Source: Scenedesmus sp. ARA3
Lineage: Eukaryota; Chlorophyta; Chlorophyceae; Sphaeropleales; Scenedesmaceae
Assembly: GCA_004335835.1 (NCBI GenBank)
Contig: RWJK01001058.1
Location: 1,156 to 13,408 of the forward strand
Direction of reading: 5' to 3'
Length of the DNA stretch: 12,253 nt
Below the pieces are notes generated by a model. That model did not search any database. It was not told the DNA's origin and saw nothing but the letters and a program-made list of their open reading frames with translations. Numbering within the stretch: the stretch's first letter is position 1; every line of letters begins with the position of its first letter. Made by a program: the position numbers and the translations under genes. Shown here in pieces: positions 1-7,369 of this stretch.

Positions 1-1
1 A

Positions 2-219
2 TTTGTAACGCACTCGCAGGCCAAGCGCATCCTGGCGCACTCGGAGCTGCACTTTTCCAGCCTAAACAGCCTGCTGGATGCCCGAGCAGGGCTGCTGCAC
101 AGGCTCGAGGAGCACCAGCAGCAGCAGCTGGCGTGCTTGCAGCTGGAGCAGCAGCAGCACCAGCAGCAGCTTGCGGCGCTGCAGCAGCAGCAGCAGCAGC
201 AGTCAGTGAAGACACCTAG

Positions 220-269
<50 letters not shown>

Positions 270-420
270 TAGTGAAGACACCTGGCCAGCAGCAGCAGCA
301 GCAGCAGCAGCTTGCGGCGCTGCAGCAGCAGCAGTCAGTGGACACACCTGGCCAGCAGCAGCAGCAGCAGCAGCAGCAGAGGCCGCGCCGGCGTGACTCC
401 GGGTGCTCGAGTGAGGACAG

Positions 421-462
<42 letters not shown>

Positions 463-827
463 AGACTGCGACTGGTCCCAAGTGACGTCGCCATTGGAGC
501 TGGTGGAGCAGCTGGTTTCAAATCTGAAACAGGAGCACCTGCTCAAGGTGGGATGTTTTAAAAGTAACAAAGTAACACATATATTGTAACAAGTACATGC
601 ACTAGTTGAGTCATGCTTGCAGGTATTGCCCGTGCAGCTTTAGACACATGAGATTGTTGGGTTTTGGCACTAGGTTGACTTTATTTGGGATGTTACAAAA
701 GTAACAAAGTAACACACCAGGTGGTCGACCACGCAGAGGCTGCCTTCGCAGCCCCGGACCAAGAAATTTGGGTTTGGGGTTTGACACCTGCGCGGCGAGG
801 TTGACTTCACTTGGTCCGCCAGCTTAC

Positions 828-880
<53 letters not shown>

Positions 881-1656
881 AGGTGGCGCTCAAGTGCTTT
901 CTGTGGAGCCGCATCTTCACTCCCGTGCAGGTGGCCAAGGCAGTGGTGCACAGGTGGGCGCTGTCGTGAATTGCATTTCATGGTTCAATGCATCTTTCGT
1001 GCAATTGCGGTGCATACGTACTGCACGTAGTAGTGCAGGTGGCCAAGGCAGTGGTGCACAGGTAAGTGTGTTTCAATGCATTATCTATGCATCCTCACAG
1101 CATCGTGACAGCAGTTGCAGTGCAATTTCACATCCACCCTCAGGGCCGGCGGCCACAGCGGCGGCACACAGGCAGGCGGCAACATTGCCATCTGATTACT
1201 AGTGTAGACAGCGACGTCTTTTCTATTTTCTTCTCTCTCAACATGCTGAAGCTGGCGCCATTGCTGCTGCTGCTGCTACTGCCGCTGTTGCTGTCGGTTT
1301 CTTGTGTGCATGCAGCCACCCATGGTTCCCTGATGTGCACATCCCAGCATTCTGATGCTGATGCTGCTGCTGCTGCTGCTACTGCTGCTGTTGCTGTCGG
1401 TCTTTCGTGTGCATGCAGCCACCCGTGGTTCCCAGATGTCCACGCAATGGTCTGTGTACTGTCCGAGGACGCAGCAGCAGCAGCAGCAGCAGCCGACGGC
1501 ACCGGCAACGCCCACAACAGTACGAAGAATGGCAGTAGCAGCAGCAGCGCTGCGCTGCGCCCGCTGGTGTTTCCTCACAAGCTGCAGCAGTGTGGGGTAA
1601 CAGCGCTGACGATGGCACTGGCCGGCACCAGCTGCCGTGTCACCGGGCACGAGTGA
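2..1656 (+). CDS. Gln-rich protein, 3' part of a spliced gene (possible bZIP-type regulator)
   Basis: Partial gene, open at the left edge. Proposed coding blocks are 2-547, 883-953 and 1419-1656 (stop TGA 1654-1656). Block 1 starts FVTHSQAKRILAHSELHF, then a helix-prone leucine-rich stretch (LLDARAGLLHRLEEH), several poly-Gln tracts, a basic RPRRRDSGCSSEDS segment and SPLELVEQLVSNLKQEHLLK. Block 2 gives VALKCFLWSRIF, then TPVQVAKAVVH. Block 3 gives SHPWFPDVHAMVCVLSED, an Ala run, a Ser run and AALRPLVFPHKLQQCG to the C-terminus TGHE. Phases agree: block 1 ends on a codon boundary (AAG|GTGGGA), and block 2 ends in CAC AG, which joins C CAC CCG to make Ser-His-Pro. The order Gln-rich region, leucine-rich helix, then a compact AKAVVHSHPWFPD module recalls C-terminal parts of volvocine bZIP factors, but this is a memory-based impression and no basic region or zipper is in the window. 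The exon chain is better supported than the family. Confidence 0.68.
125..462 (+). repeat. Exonic CAG tracts with three xVKTPG-type spacer modules
   Basis: CAG triplets in the glutamine frame are interrupted by three related 18-nt spacers at 203-220, 269-286 and 335-352, encoding SVKTPS, LVKTPG and SVDTPG. The flanking LAAL codons also occur twice, before the first and third modules. This is internal duplication of a spacer plus CAG tract inside the exon. All tract and spacer lengths are multiples of three, so the frame is kept. A last pure CAG run of 13 triplets (about 422-460) follows the DSGCSSEDS segment. Confidence 0.9.
548..882 (+). other. Intron 1 of the Gln-rich gene
   Basis: The donor is AAG|GTGGGA at 548 and the acceptor CTGCAG|GTGGCG ends at 882. 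Removing it joins HLLK to VALKCFLW in phase 0. The intron ends in 17 CTG triplets followed by CAG (829-882), so the usual pyrimidine tract is replaced by a CTG microsatellite. It also holds two copies of a roughly 30-nt AT-rich segment (550-579 and 688-717, both starting GGGATGTT and sharing AAAAGTAACAAAGTAACACA), and two AGGTTGACTT sequences near 672 and 798. Unspliced reading ends at TAA 587-589. Confidence 0.65.
925..1063 (+). repeat. 31-bp direct repeat of the exon 2 end, carrying AG|GT at both ends
   Basis: The same 31-bp sequence lies at 925-955 and 1033-1063, 108 bp apart. Each copy contains GTGCAG|GTGGCC and CACAG|GT. In the first copy the downstream donor is a weak GTGGGC; in the second it is a canonical GTAAGT (1062). 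The exon can therefore end at 953, or it can splice 930 to 1039 (removing 108 bp) and end at 1061. Both routes give the same coding sequence. Confidence 0.85.
1062..1418 (+). other. Intron 2 of the Gln-rich gene, with a duplicated acceptor
   Basis: The donor is GTAAGT at 1062 (or the weaker GTGGGC at 954). The preferred acceptor is GTGCATGCAG ending at 1418, followed by CCACCCGTGGTTCCC. A second copy of the acceptor and exon start lies 103 bp upstream, with its acceptor ending at 1315. Each copy is preceded by a CTG-rich tract ending CTGTTGCTGTCGGT. Using 1315 gives SHPWFPDVH and then IPAF and a stop, so it would be a truncating decoy. Confidence 0.65.
1261..1448 (+). repeat. Tandem duplication of CTG tract, acceptor and exon start
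   Basis: Copies at about 1261-1345 and 1364-1448, offset 103 bp. Both contain an impure CTG tract, TTGCTGTCGGT, a TGTGCATGCAG acceptor and codons for HPWFPDVH. Between the two copies, the bases coding HPWFPDVH differ at several third positions but encode the same residues. Confidence 0.85.
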
Positions 1657-1965
1657 CACCCTGCGGGTGACGCCCTCTGGATGACACGTCCGGATGACAT
1701 CCTCCGGGTGACACCAGTGACGCTGATCATGGTCAGACCTGGTCAAGGACGCACAGGTAGCAGCAGCAGCACTCTGCAGCGCTGCCAACTTCACAAGCAT
1801 CGGCAGCAGCAGCAGCGCTGCGCTGCGCCCGCTGGTATTTCCACACAAGCTGCAGCAGTGTGGGGTGACAGCGCTGACGATGGCGCTGGCTGGCACCAGC
1901 TGCCGTGTCACCGGGCACGAGTGACACCCTGCGGGTGACACACCCGGTGACACACCCGGTGACCT
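1652..1965 (+). repeat. GTGACACCC-type minisatellite after each terminal exon copy
   Basis: Degenerate 8-16-bp units (GTGACACCC, GTGACGCCC, GGATGACAC, GTGACACACCCG) run from the stop codon to about 1725 and again from 1922 to 1965. Both blocks end close to a TGATCATG sequence (1724-1731 and about 1966-1973). They were evidently carried along by the terminal-exon duplication. Confidence 0.75.
1728..1924 (+). CDS. Duplicate of the terminal coding exon (alternative last exon or recent copy)
   Basis: This repeats 1448-1656. Similarity begins around CATGGTC/GGACGCA and becomes near-identical from 1817. Codons 1817-1924 encode the same C-terminal 35 residues (AALRPLVFPHKLQQCG through VTGHE) and the same TGA as 1549-1656. 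Within those 36 codons I count five base differences, all at third positions and all silent (two Val, one Pro, two Ala). The frame is open from 1727, after a TGA at 1724. A possible acceptor, GACGCACAG|GTA, ends at 1756 in the right phase. Upstream, poly-Ala and Ser runs with an NFTSIGS segment parallel NSTKNGS in the first copy. Whether it is spliced into any transcript is unknown. Confidence 0.45.
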
Positions 1966-2038
1966 TGATCATGATGCGTGTGTGAATATGAGCCGGAGCA
2001 TCAGCAGCAACGCTGGTGCTTGCGATCATAGGGGTATT

Positions 2039-2064
2039 AATAAAGTGTTGCTGCTGCTGCTGCT
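2039..2064 (+). other. AATAAA hexamer and short CTG tract
   Basis: AATAAA at 2039-2044 is followed at once by GTTG and five or six CTG triplets. Green algae mostly use TGTAA as polyadenylation signal, so AATAAA here is weak evidence for a 3' end. It is simply the first poly(A)-like hexamer downstream of the duplicated terminal exon. The first TGTAA motifs on this strand after the gene lie near 4458-4467. Confidence 0.2.
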
Positions 2065-2530
2065 GTGGGCGCAGCGCAGTGCACACCGTGCTGTGGTGTC
2101 ACAACGTGGTGTGGGGGCGGGTGTGTTGCATGCAAAACAACTGTTAGGGTTTATGCGCATGCCAGGCCGTGCCAGGCACAGCATGAGCTTCCCGGGATAG
2201 TGCTCGGGGTGACTCTTGGGGCTAGGTTTTGAGGTTGTGGTGTTATTTTTCCGTTGGGGCGCTGGGTTGGGTGCTGGGTGGGTACTGCCGATGCCCGTAG
2301 GTGTAGTCACCGTAAGTATCACGAATGTATGTTTGTGTGCTGTTATCAGCAGTTGGGTTTGGTGCCGGTGCTTTTGATAGTCAGGAAGTTGCCATGCTTT
2401 GTGTGTGTATGTGTGTTCTGTGTGCCTGCAGCATGCACTTGTTGCTGGACTGCATGTGTGTGGTTATTATTTCGCTTAAACAGTTGATATGAAAAGGGGG
2501 GTGAGTGGTTGGGTGTCTGCGGGCAGACAG
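2065..2530 (+). other. No gene recognised; G+T-rich sequence
   Basis: This stretch is strongly G+T-rich on the plus strand, with GTGTGTGTATGTGTG-like runs near 2400-2425. The ORFs are short, lie in several frames and show no recognisable motif. It may be untranslated or intergenic sequence downstream of the Gln-rich gene. Confidence 0.5.
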
Positions 2531-2533
2531 GCT

Positions 2534-3280
2534 TTGCCGGCTGGTTGCGCTCTCGCTTGTGCAACGCATGCTGCATTTGCGATGGCGCAAGCGTGCCCAT
2601 GTTGTGGTCGTGTCGACTGCTGCGTGTTGTGGGTAGCACTTACCGCCCAGCACCATGTGTGGGTGCTTGGCCTTGCTTGCATTGGGGTGATGTCGAGCAG
2701 CTTGCAGAAGGCTAGGTGGCTGTCAGTGCAGAGGCACATAGTGCGGGTGTTTGCTTTTGAGTGGTTGAGGGTTTTGGGTTGGAAGGCGTAGGGCTGCGTG
2801 CTTGGAGGTGGGCTCTGTCGGTTGCACAAGCGCGCTCTCGCTTGTGCAACGCCTGCTGCATCTGCGATGGCGCAAAGCGTGTGCATGGTGTGTTTGAATC
2901 CGCGGCTGTGCATATGGGCAGCACTTACCGCCCAGCACTGTGTGGCGGTGCTTCTCCTTGCTTGCACTGAGGTGCTGAGGAGCAGCATGCAAATCAACTA
3001 AATCAACTAGATTGCTGCCGGTGCGGAGGCACACAGGGCGGGTCCTTTGATGCTGACTGTGGATGGCCAAGGCGTTGTTGGGTGGGGAAGGCTTGCGGGC
3101 TGTGTTTGCTCTCGGCATGCTAGGCGACTGCCGGTGCCGCTGTGCATTATGGACAGCACTTACCGCCTAGCACATCGTGGTGGTGCTTGGCGTCCTTGCC
3201 TTGAGGTACTGCATGAGCAGCATGCAAATCAACTGTGTGGCTTGCCTACCGTCAGGCAGTCTGTGTGCGTGCTAGTTGCC
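2534..3280 (+). repeat. Three tandem copies of a long repeat (285-bp period, third copy shortened)
   Basis: GCGCTCTCGCTTGTGCAACG occurs at 2547 and 2832. AGCACTTACCGCC occurs at 2635, 2920 and 3155. AGCAGCATGCAAATCAACT occurs at 2981 and 3216. Copies 1 and 2 are offset by 285 bp; copies 2 and 3 by 235 bp, consistent with an internal deletion in copy 3. Reading frames through the units are not conserved, so the repeat does not look coding. Confidence 0.85.
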
Positions 3281-4080
3281 GTTGCATTGCAGTAGCCAGT
3301 TGCCGTTGGCTCAAGGTATCGGGTATCGGTCAAGGAGGACCTACGGCTGTGTTGGCTGCTGGTGCTACAGAGCGTATCCGGCATGTTGAAAGGTTGAGGG
3401 GATTGGGTAAGGGCGACTTGGGGCTGTGTGCTGCTGTTGCTGGACGGATTCCTTGGCATTTGACATACAAAGGGCATATTGGGTGGACCAGGGCTGAGGC
3501 TGTGGCTGAGACAATAGCCACAGCCACAGCCACAATGGCCGTAGCCTCTGCTGCTGCTGCTGCCTCAAGGTTGATGCTGCAGTTTAATTTGGTTGTGGGG
3601 TGCATATGAGTGCATTTGGGTGCATGCATGCTTGGGGGCGCGTAAACTTGAACAGCAGGCGACTGGCAGGGGGCAACTGCCACCTTTGTTGGCATGCGTG
3701 CATGCCTCCAGCGGCTGCCAAACTGTTACAAAAACAGTGTTATAACATACCCACTCAGGGCGGGCAATGCAGGGTTCTGTCACCACATGCAATGCTGTGC
3801 GACGCTATGCCCAGGGGCATGTTTTGCTGCAAGCGTTGTATGGTAATCGGCTGTTGCTGCTTCTGTGCTCTCCTGCCTGTCTTCTGGGGTATTGTTTCTC
3901 GCTTTGTCAGTTGGTAATATTTGCTAATACCTTTTGGCCTTCATGAGGCTGAATGTCTGGTGATAGTTGTGCGCATTCTAGAGATCTCCAGGAGTGCCTT
4001 GCTTGTGTGGGCAAATGTGCAAGGCTGATATGCGCATTGCAGGGGCACATTGCTTGGCATGTATGTGTGACATGTGCGCA
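3281..4080 (+). other. No gene recognised; hairpin and short CTG tract
   Basis: A perfect 10-bp inverted repeat (GGCTGTGGCT at 3498-3507, AGCCACAGCC at 3516-3525, 8-nt loop) is the clearest structure, followed by GCTGCTGCTGCTGC near 3549. The open frame 3235-3609 has no recognisable domain and overlaps repeat sequence at its start, so I do not call it a gene. Confidence 0.4.
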
Positions 4081-4085
4081 TGTTC

Positions 4086-4580
4086 GCGGTCACACTTTTG
4101 GCGCAGCTGTTGTCACTCTTTAAAGGCACGCTGCGGTCACACTGGTGCGCGTTGAACCCTACTGGCAGAATCAAGTGTCAGCTGCCTCAGGGCAGTCACA
4201 CCTGTGGGCATCCAGTGGTCACACTTGTGAACCAACCTGCGGTCACACTTGTGGACACGCCTGGCGGTCACACTTGTGAATCAACCTGCGATCACACTTG
4301 TGGAGGCGCGGCGTCTTGCATTGATGCTGCAAGCAATTTGCATGCAGTGGCACCAGGCTGCGTCCATGAGACAACTGCTGCCCCCCTACGAGCCTCTTTC
4401 TGGCTCGTGATTGGGGTTCCCACTCCTTGGTTGAGTGGTTGAGTATGTTGATGTTAGTGTAATGTAATCCCATGGTAGTAGGCCTGTGATTGTGCATTTC
4501 TGTGGCAACAGCTGCACTCTGGTCACTCGCAAATTAGCCTGCGGTCACACTTTTGTGGGGTGTACTGTGTGGTCACACTT
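4086..4580 (+). repeat. GGTCACAC minisatellite with a 24-25-bp core period
   Basis: GGTCACAC or close variants begin at 4088, 4135, 4194 (AGTCACAC), 4217, 4241, 4266, 4290 (GATCACAC), 4543 and 4571, with a partial GGTCACTC at 4521. The central four (4217-4299) are regularly spaced by 24-25 bp. Several units contain CACACTTGTG, a near-palindrome. The intervening 4300-4520 lacks the motif. Confidence 0.8.
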
Positions 4581-4960
4581 TGGGCTGTTGAGCAGGCGCA
4601 TATGTGAGCGACGCAACAGCAGCACGGTCCAACGTTGTTGTGTTGACGCCAACGCCTGGAGGTGCTTGAGGTTTGGTTTGGTTTAAGTTTTGCTTTGAAG
4701 GTGTTGCTCTTGGCCGCCTGTGCATTGACGTTGCGGCTTCACATGCACGCTGTTCAGGAATACGGTGGTCTGCATGCTAGTAGTCGGCGGCGGCGTTGCC
4801 TATGAGCCAGCTCTCTGCTGCTCGGCTGGTTTGAACCAACCAACCGCGACCACCAGCGGTGTTGAGCCCTTCTGTTGTGCAGAGCTTGAGGTGCGTCTTT
4901 TGTACTACCCATTGTACTGTTACTACGATATCTACGCTTGGTGCCGAATAGTGCAGTGTG
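4581..4960 (+). other. No gene supported
   Basis: A 121-codon open frame (4765-5130) is cysteine- and tyrosine-rich but has no recognisable domain. Its 3' third runs into the repeat block that follows, so I do not call it a gene. Confidence 0.4.
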
Positions 4961-4975
4961 ACACTGGCAAATGTG

Positions 4976-5405
4976 TGCTGGAGCAGCAGCGCTGCTTTGG
5001 TGGCACGACATTGGAGAATGTCTGCACTCTGCTGTGCATTGAGTGCATGCATGCATGCTCAACATATGTTGAAGTGTGGCAGATGTGTTGCACACACTTT
5101 GACACTGGCATGTTGAATGCGGCATGTTAAAGCGTGGCAAATGTGTGCTGCAGCAGCGCTGCTTTGGTAGCAGTCAGAGCACACAGCAGCCTTGGAACAG
5201 TTGAAACAGTGTTGGGCAAAGCATGCGATGCTCATGTCGCACTACGCATTGTAGTGCGTCCACGCTCAGCACGGATTGCATTTTGACACTGGACGTTGAA
5301 AGCGGCATGTTGAGGGCGGCAGATGTGCTGCAGCAGCGCTGCTTTGGTAGCAGCCAAGGCACACAGCAGACTTGGAACAGTTGGAACAGTGTTGGGCTGC
5401 GGCAG
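4976..5405 (+). repeat. Duplicated ~180-bp block centred on CAGCAGCGCTGCTTTGG
   Basis: CAGCAGCGCTGCTTTGG occurs at about 4984, 5151 and 5331. The last two are followed by a conserved segment reading TAGCAG, a CACACAGCAG stretch, then TTGGAACAGTTG and ACAGTGTTGGGC. They are preceded by TTTGACACTGG, GCGGCATGTT and a GGCARATGTG segment. GCAGCGCTGC is a perfect palindrome in each unit. Confidence 0.8.
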
Positions 5406-5433
5406 CATGCATCGCAAGCGGTGTAGTCTTTCT

Positions 5434-5501
5434 GTTGCCGCTCCATTGGGGCGCGGGGCCGATGGCGTTGATGCTATGGCTTGATGGGTAACATGATGAT
5501 G
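5434..5501 (-). repeat. Dispersed repeat arm, copy 1 (inverted relative to 6945-7012)
   Basis: This 68-nt stretch is the reverse complement of roughly 6945-7012, with one visible mismatch (GATGGGTAAC against GATGAGTAAC) and the undetermined base at 7002. It is in the same orientation as the shorter arm at 7320-7367. The core is ATGGCGTTGATGCTATGGC. Confidence 0.85.
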
Positions 5502-5519
5502 ACGCATCTCATGCAACGC

Positions 5520-6150
5520 ATGCAATGCGTGCTGACAGCTGTTGATCCGGACTTGCAGTCGTGTGGGGCTGCGGCAACATACAATGCATGCTGACAGCTG
5601 TTGATCCGGACTTGCAGTCGTGTGGGGCTGCGGCAGCATGCAATGCATGCTGACAGCTGTTGATCCGGACTTGCAGTCGTGTTGGGCTGCGGCAGCATGC
5701 AATGCATGCTGACAGCTGTTGATCCAGACCTGCAGTCGTGTGGGGCTGGGGCAACATGCAATGCATGCTGGCAGCTGTTGATCCAGACCTGCAGTCGTGT
5801 TGGGCTGCGGCAGCATGCATCGCATGCCATGCATGCAATGCGTGCTGACAGCTGTTTGTAGATGCGGACCTGCAGTCGTGTTGGGCTGCGGCAACATGCA
5901 ATGCATGCTGGCAGCTGTTGATCCAGAGCTGCAGTCGTGTTGGGCTGCGGCAGCATGCATCGCATGCTAGCATAGTCAGTGCTGTCAGCTGTTGATCCAG
6001 ACTTGCAGTCGTGTTGGACTGCGACAACATGCAACGCATGCAATGCGTGCTGACAGCTGTTGATCCAGACCTGTAGTCGTGTTGGGCTGCGGCAGCATGC
6101 ATCGCATGCTATGCATGCTAGCATAGTCAATTCTGGCAGCTGTTGGATAG
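5520..6150 (+). repeat. Ten-copy tandem array, 59-bp basic unit
   Basis: The core CAGCTGTTGATCC (or variants) lies at about 5536, 5595, 5654, 5713, 5772, 5849, 5912, 5986, 6054 and 6137. The first four intervals are exactly 59 bp; later ones are 77, 63, 74, 68 and 83 bp, with extra CATGCAATGC-type insertions. Each unit has CAGCTGTTGATCC, then GACYTGCAGTCGTGT, GGGCTGCGGCA and a palindromic ATGCATGC segment. Minus-strand frames stay open for several hundred bases (for example 5474-6220), but the period is not a multiple of three and the frames rotate, so no single protein is implied. Confidence 0.93.
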
Positions 6151-6595
6151 TTGAAAGATAGGGCAGAGCCCAAGCATCCTTTGAATTGTGCATGGCATGA
6201 ATCATCGTACTACTAGTCAAGCCATAGCAATGCCGGTTGCTTGATGTGCCTTCTTGCTAGGCTGCAATGCATGCTGCTTTGTCCTGTGTTTGTTGTTTGC
6301 ATGCACACAAAGGCCGTCACATGTGGGTCCTGCCACCGTCGTAGGCAAGTTGCTAACTGACATTAGTAATGTCACTACATCTGCTCCTCAAACCACGAGG
6401 TTCTCAAAGTGTGTGCCACGGTAACAATGCTTCTAGAATTCTGCTTGATTGCCTCATGGCTTGGTCCGTTGCGTACTGTCGCACAATATATCTCCCTCTC
6501 CGGCGCTTAGTGTCTGTGTTTCTGTTTCAGGAGCTGTTTGGACCCCATGAGCCTTCAAGTTGTCTGGCTCCTTGATGGGTGGGCCTGTGGCCCGG
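6151..6595 (+). other. No gene recognised; composition switch zone
   Basis: Unlike its neighbours, this stretch shows no obvious repeat. The bias shifts here from G+T-rich to balanced. The 68-codon open frame 6369-6575 has no recognisable motif. A TTTCAG|GAGCTG at about 6531 looks like a splice acceptor, but no matching exon could be established. Confidence 0.35.
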
Positions 6596-6872
6596 GGCTC
6601 GGAGCAATCTTCAATATGTTACCAATGGAAGCATGATGTATAGCTTATACTCAGCAAGCTGTGCTTACCAAATGGCTGGGATCGGAGGAGAAATTATGGC
6701 GGCAGTTGCAGCGGCATCATGCAGAAGCCCAAAGCAACATTCAATTTGTTACCAACTGATGTTTAGCTGATGTTTACCAACTGATACTCAGCCAGCAGTG
6801 CTCAGCACACCCAAACGGCTGGGATGGCGACAGTTGCAACAGCATCATTCTGTAGCCCAGAGCAACCTTCAC
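6596..6872 (+). repeat. Degenerate triplicated unit of ~120-130 bp
   Basis: GCTCGGAGCAATCTTCAAT (about 6597), GCCCAAAGCAACATTCAAT (about 6727) and GCCCAGAGCAACCTTCACT (about 6847) start three related blocks. The shared interior includes TGTTACCAA, ATACTCAGC, GGCTGGGAT, GGCRGTTGCARC and a GCATCAT segment. Copies differ by small indels, which suggests an older duplication. Confidence 0.7.
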
Positions 6873-6936
6873 TCTAGACATTTTCACCTTCAACTTTCAG
6901 CCAAGAGGTATATCAAGGGCCGCGCATGCCAACAAG

Positions 6937-7367
6937 ATCATCATCATCATCATGTTACTCATCAAGCCATAGCATCAACGCCATCGGCCCCGCGCCCCAA
7001 TNGAGCGGCAACTACACCCTCGTGTTTGCAAGCATTACGCACACCCCAAGCCTTTTCAAAAAAAAAATCAGCAATGAACCTAGACACCAATAACCTAACA
7101 GAACCCCAAGCATCATCCGACACAAACCGCTTCACCTTCACCTCAGCATCTGTAATAGACAACAAGATGTTACACAACAAGCCTAGCCACCTGTGTGCAG
7201 TTCAAGCAACCTTCTTTTAAGCAACTTCAGCAGTGTCACGTGAACTGCAGCATCTGCTGTGCACAGCACGTGTACCTTTCTCAACAGTGAACCTTTCAAC
7301 AAGTTGTTGCGCACGACATATGGCGTTGATGCTATGGCTTGATGAGTAACATGATGATGATGATGAT
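6937..7367. repeat. Perfect 48-bp inverted repeat around a 335-bp spacer
   Basis: 6937-6984 is the exact reverse complement of 7320-7367. Each arm has a CAT/ATG run at its outer side and ACGCCAT/ATGGCGT at its inner side. The left arm continues into 6985-7012, which is also found inverted at 5434-5461; the right arm does not. The spacer is A+C-rich, holds a run of ten A (7058-7067), and has no recognised gene. It could be a foldback or MITE-like element, but no target-site duplication was identified. Confidence 0.75.
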
Positions 7368-7369
7368 GG

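Noticed and set aside
216..521. Minus-strand poly-Ala ORF opposite the poly-Gln exon
   Set aside because: It is the antisense shadow of CAG tracts. The plus frame has non-repetitive, leucine-rich and charged flanks and fits a spliced gene.
768..1202. Plus-strand 144-codon ORF with a poly-Ala run
   Set aside because: It crosses the intron 1 CTG tract in a frame different from VALKCFLW, and its remaining sequence is repeat-derived. The spliced model explains the region better.
1276..1953. Minus-strand 225-codon ORF
   Set aside because: Antisense to both terminal exon copies and the GTGACACCC minisatellite. It has no independent motif.
2973..3234. ATGCAAAT octamer as a promoter element
   Set aside because: The octamer is an animal Oct-factor site. 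Here it simply recurs as part of the long tandem repeat.
4765..5130. Cys/Tyr-rich 121-codon plus-strand ORF as a possible small secreted protein
   Set aside because: No clear signal peptide, no regular cysteine spacing, and its end runs into a duplicated noncoding block.
5520..6150. CRISPR array
   Set aside because: Units are contiguous direct repeats with similar sequence throughout. There are no unique spacers of constant length and no cas genes, and the context is eukaryotic.
5232..6220. Long overlapping minus-strand ORFs (up to 248 codons) rich in His, Cys, Ala and Gln
   Set aside because: They lie over the 59-bp tandem array, exist in several frames at once, and have no recognisable domain. 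Open frames are expected from a repeat lacking stop codons.
6937..7367. Complete DNA transposon
   Set aside because: The 335-bp spacer has no transposase, the arms are not flanked by an obvious target-site duplication, and one arm relative stands alone at 5434-5501.
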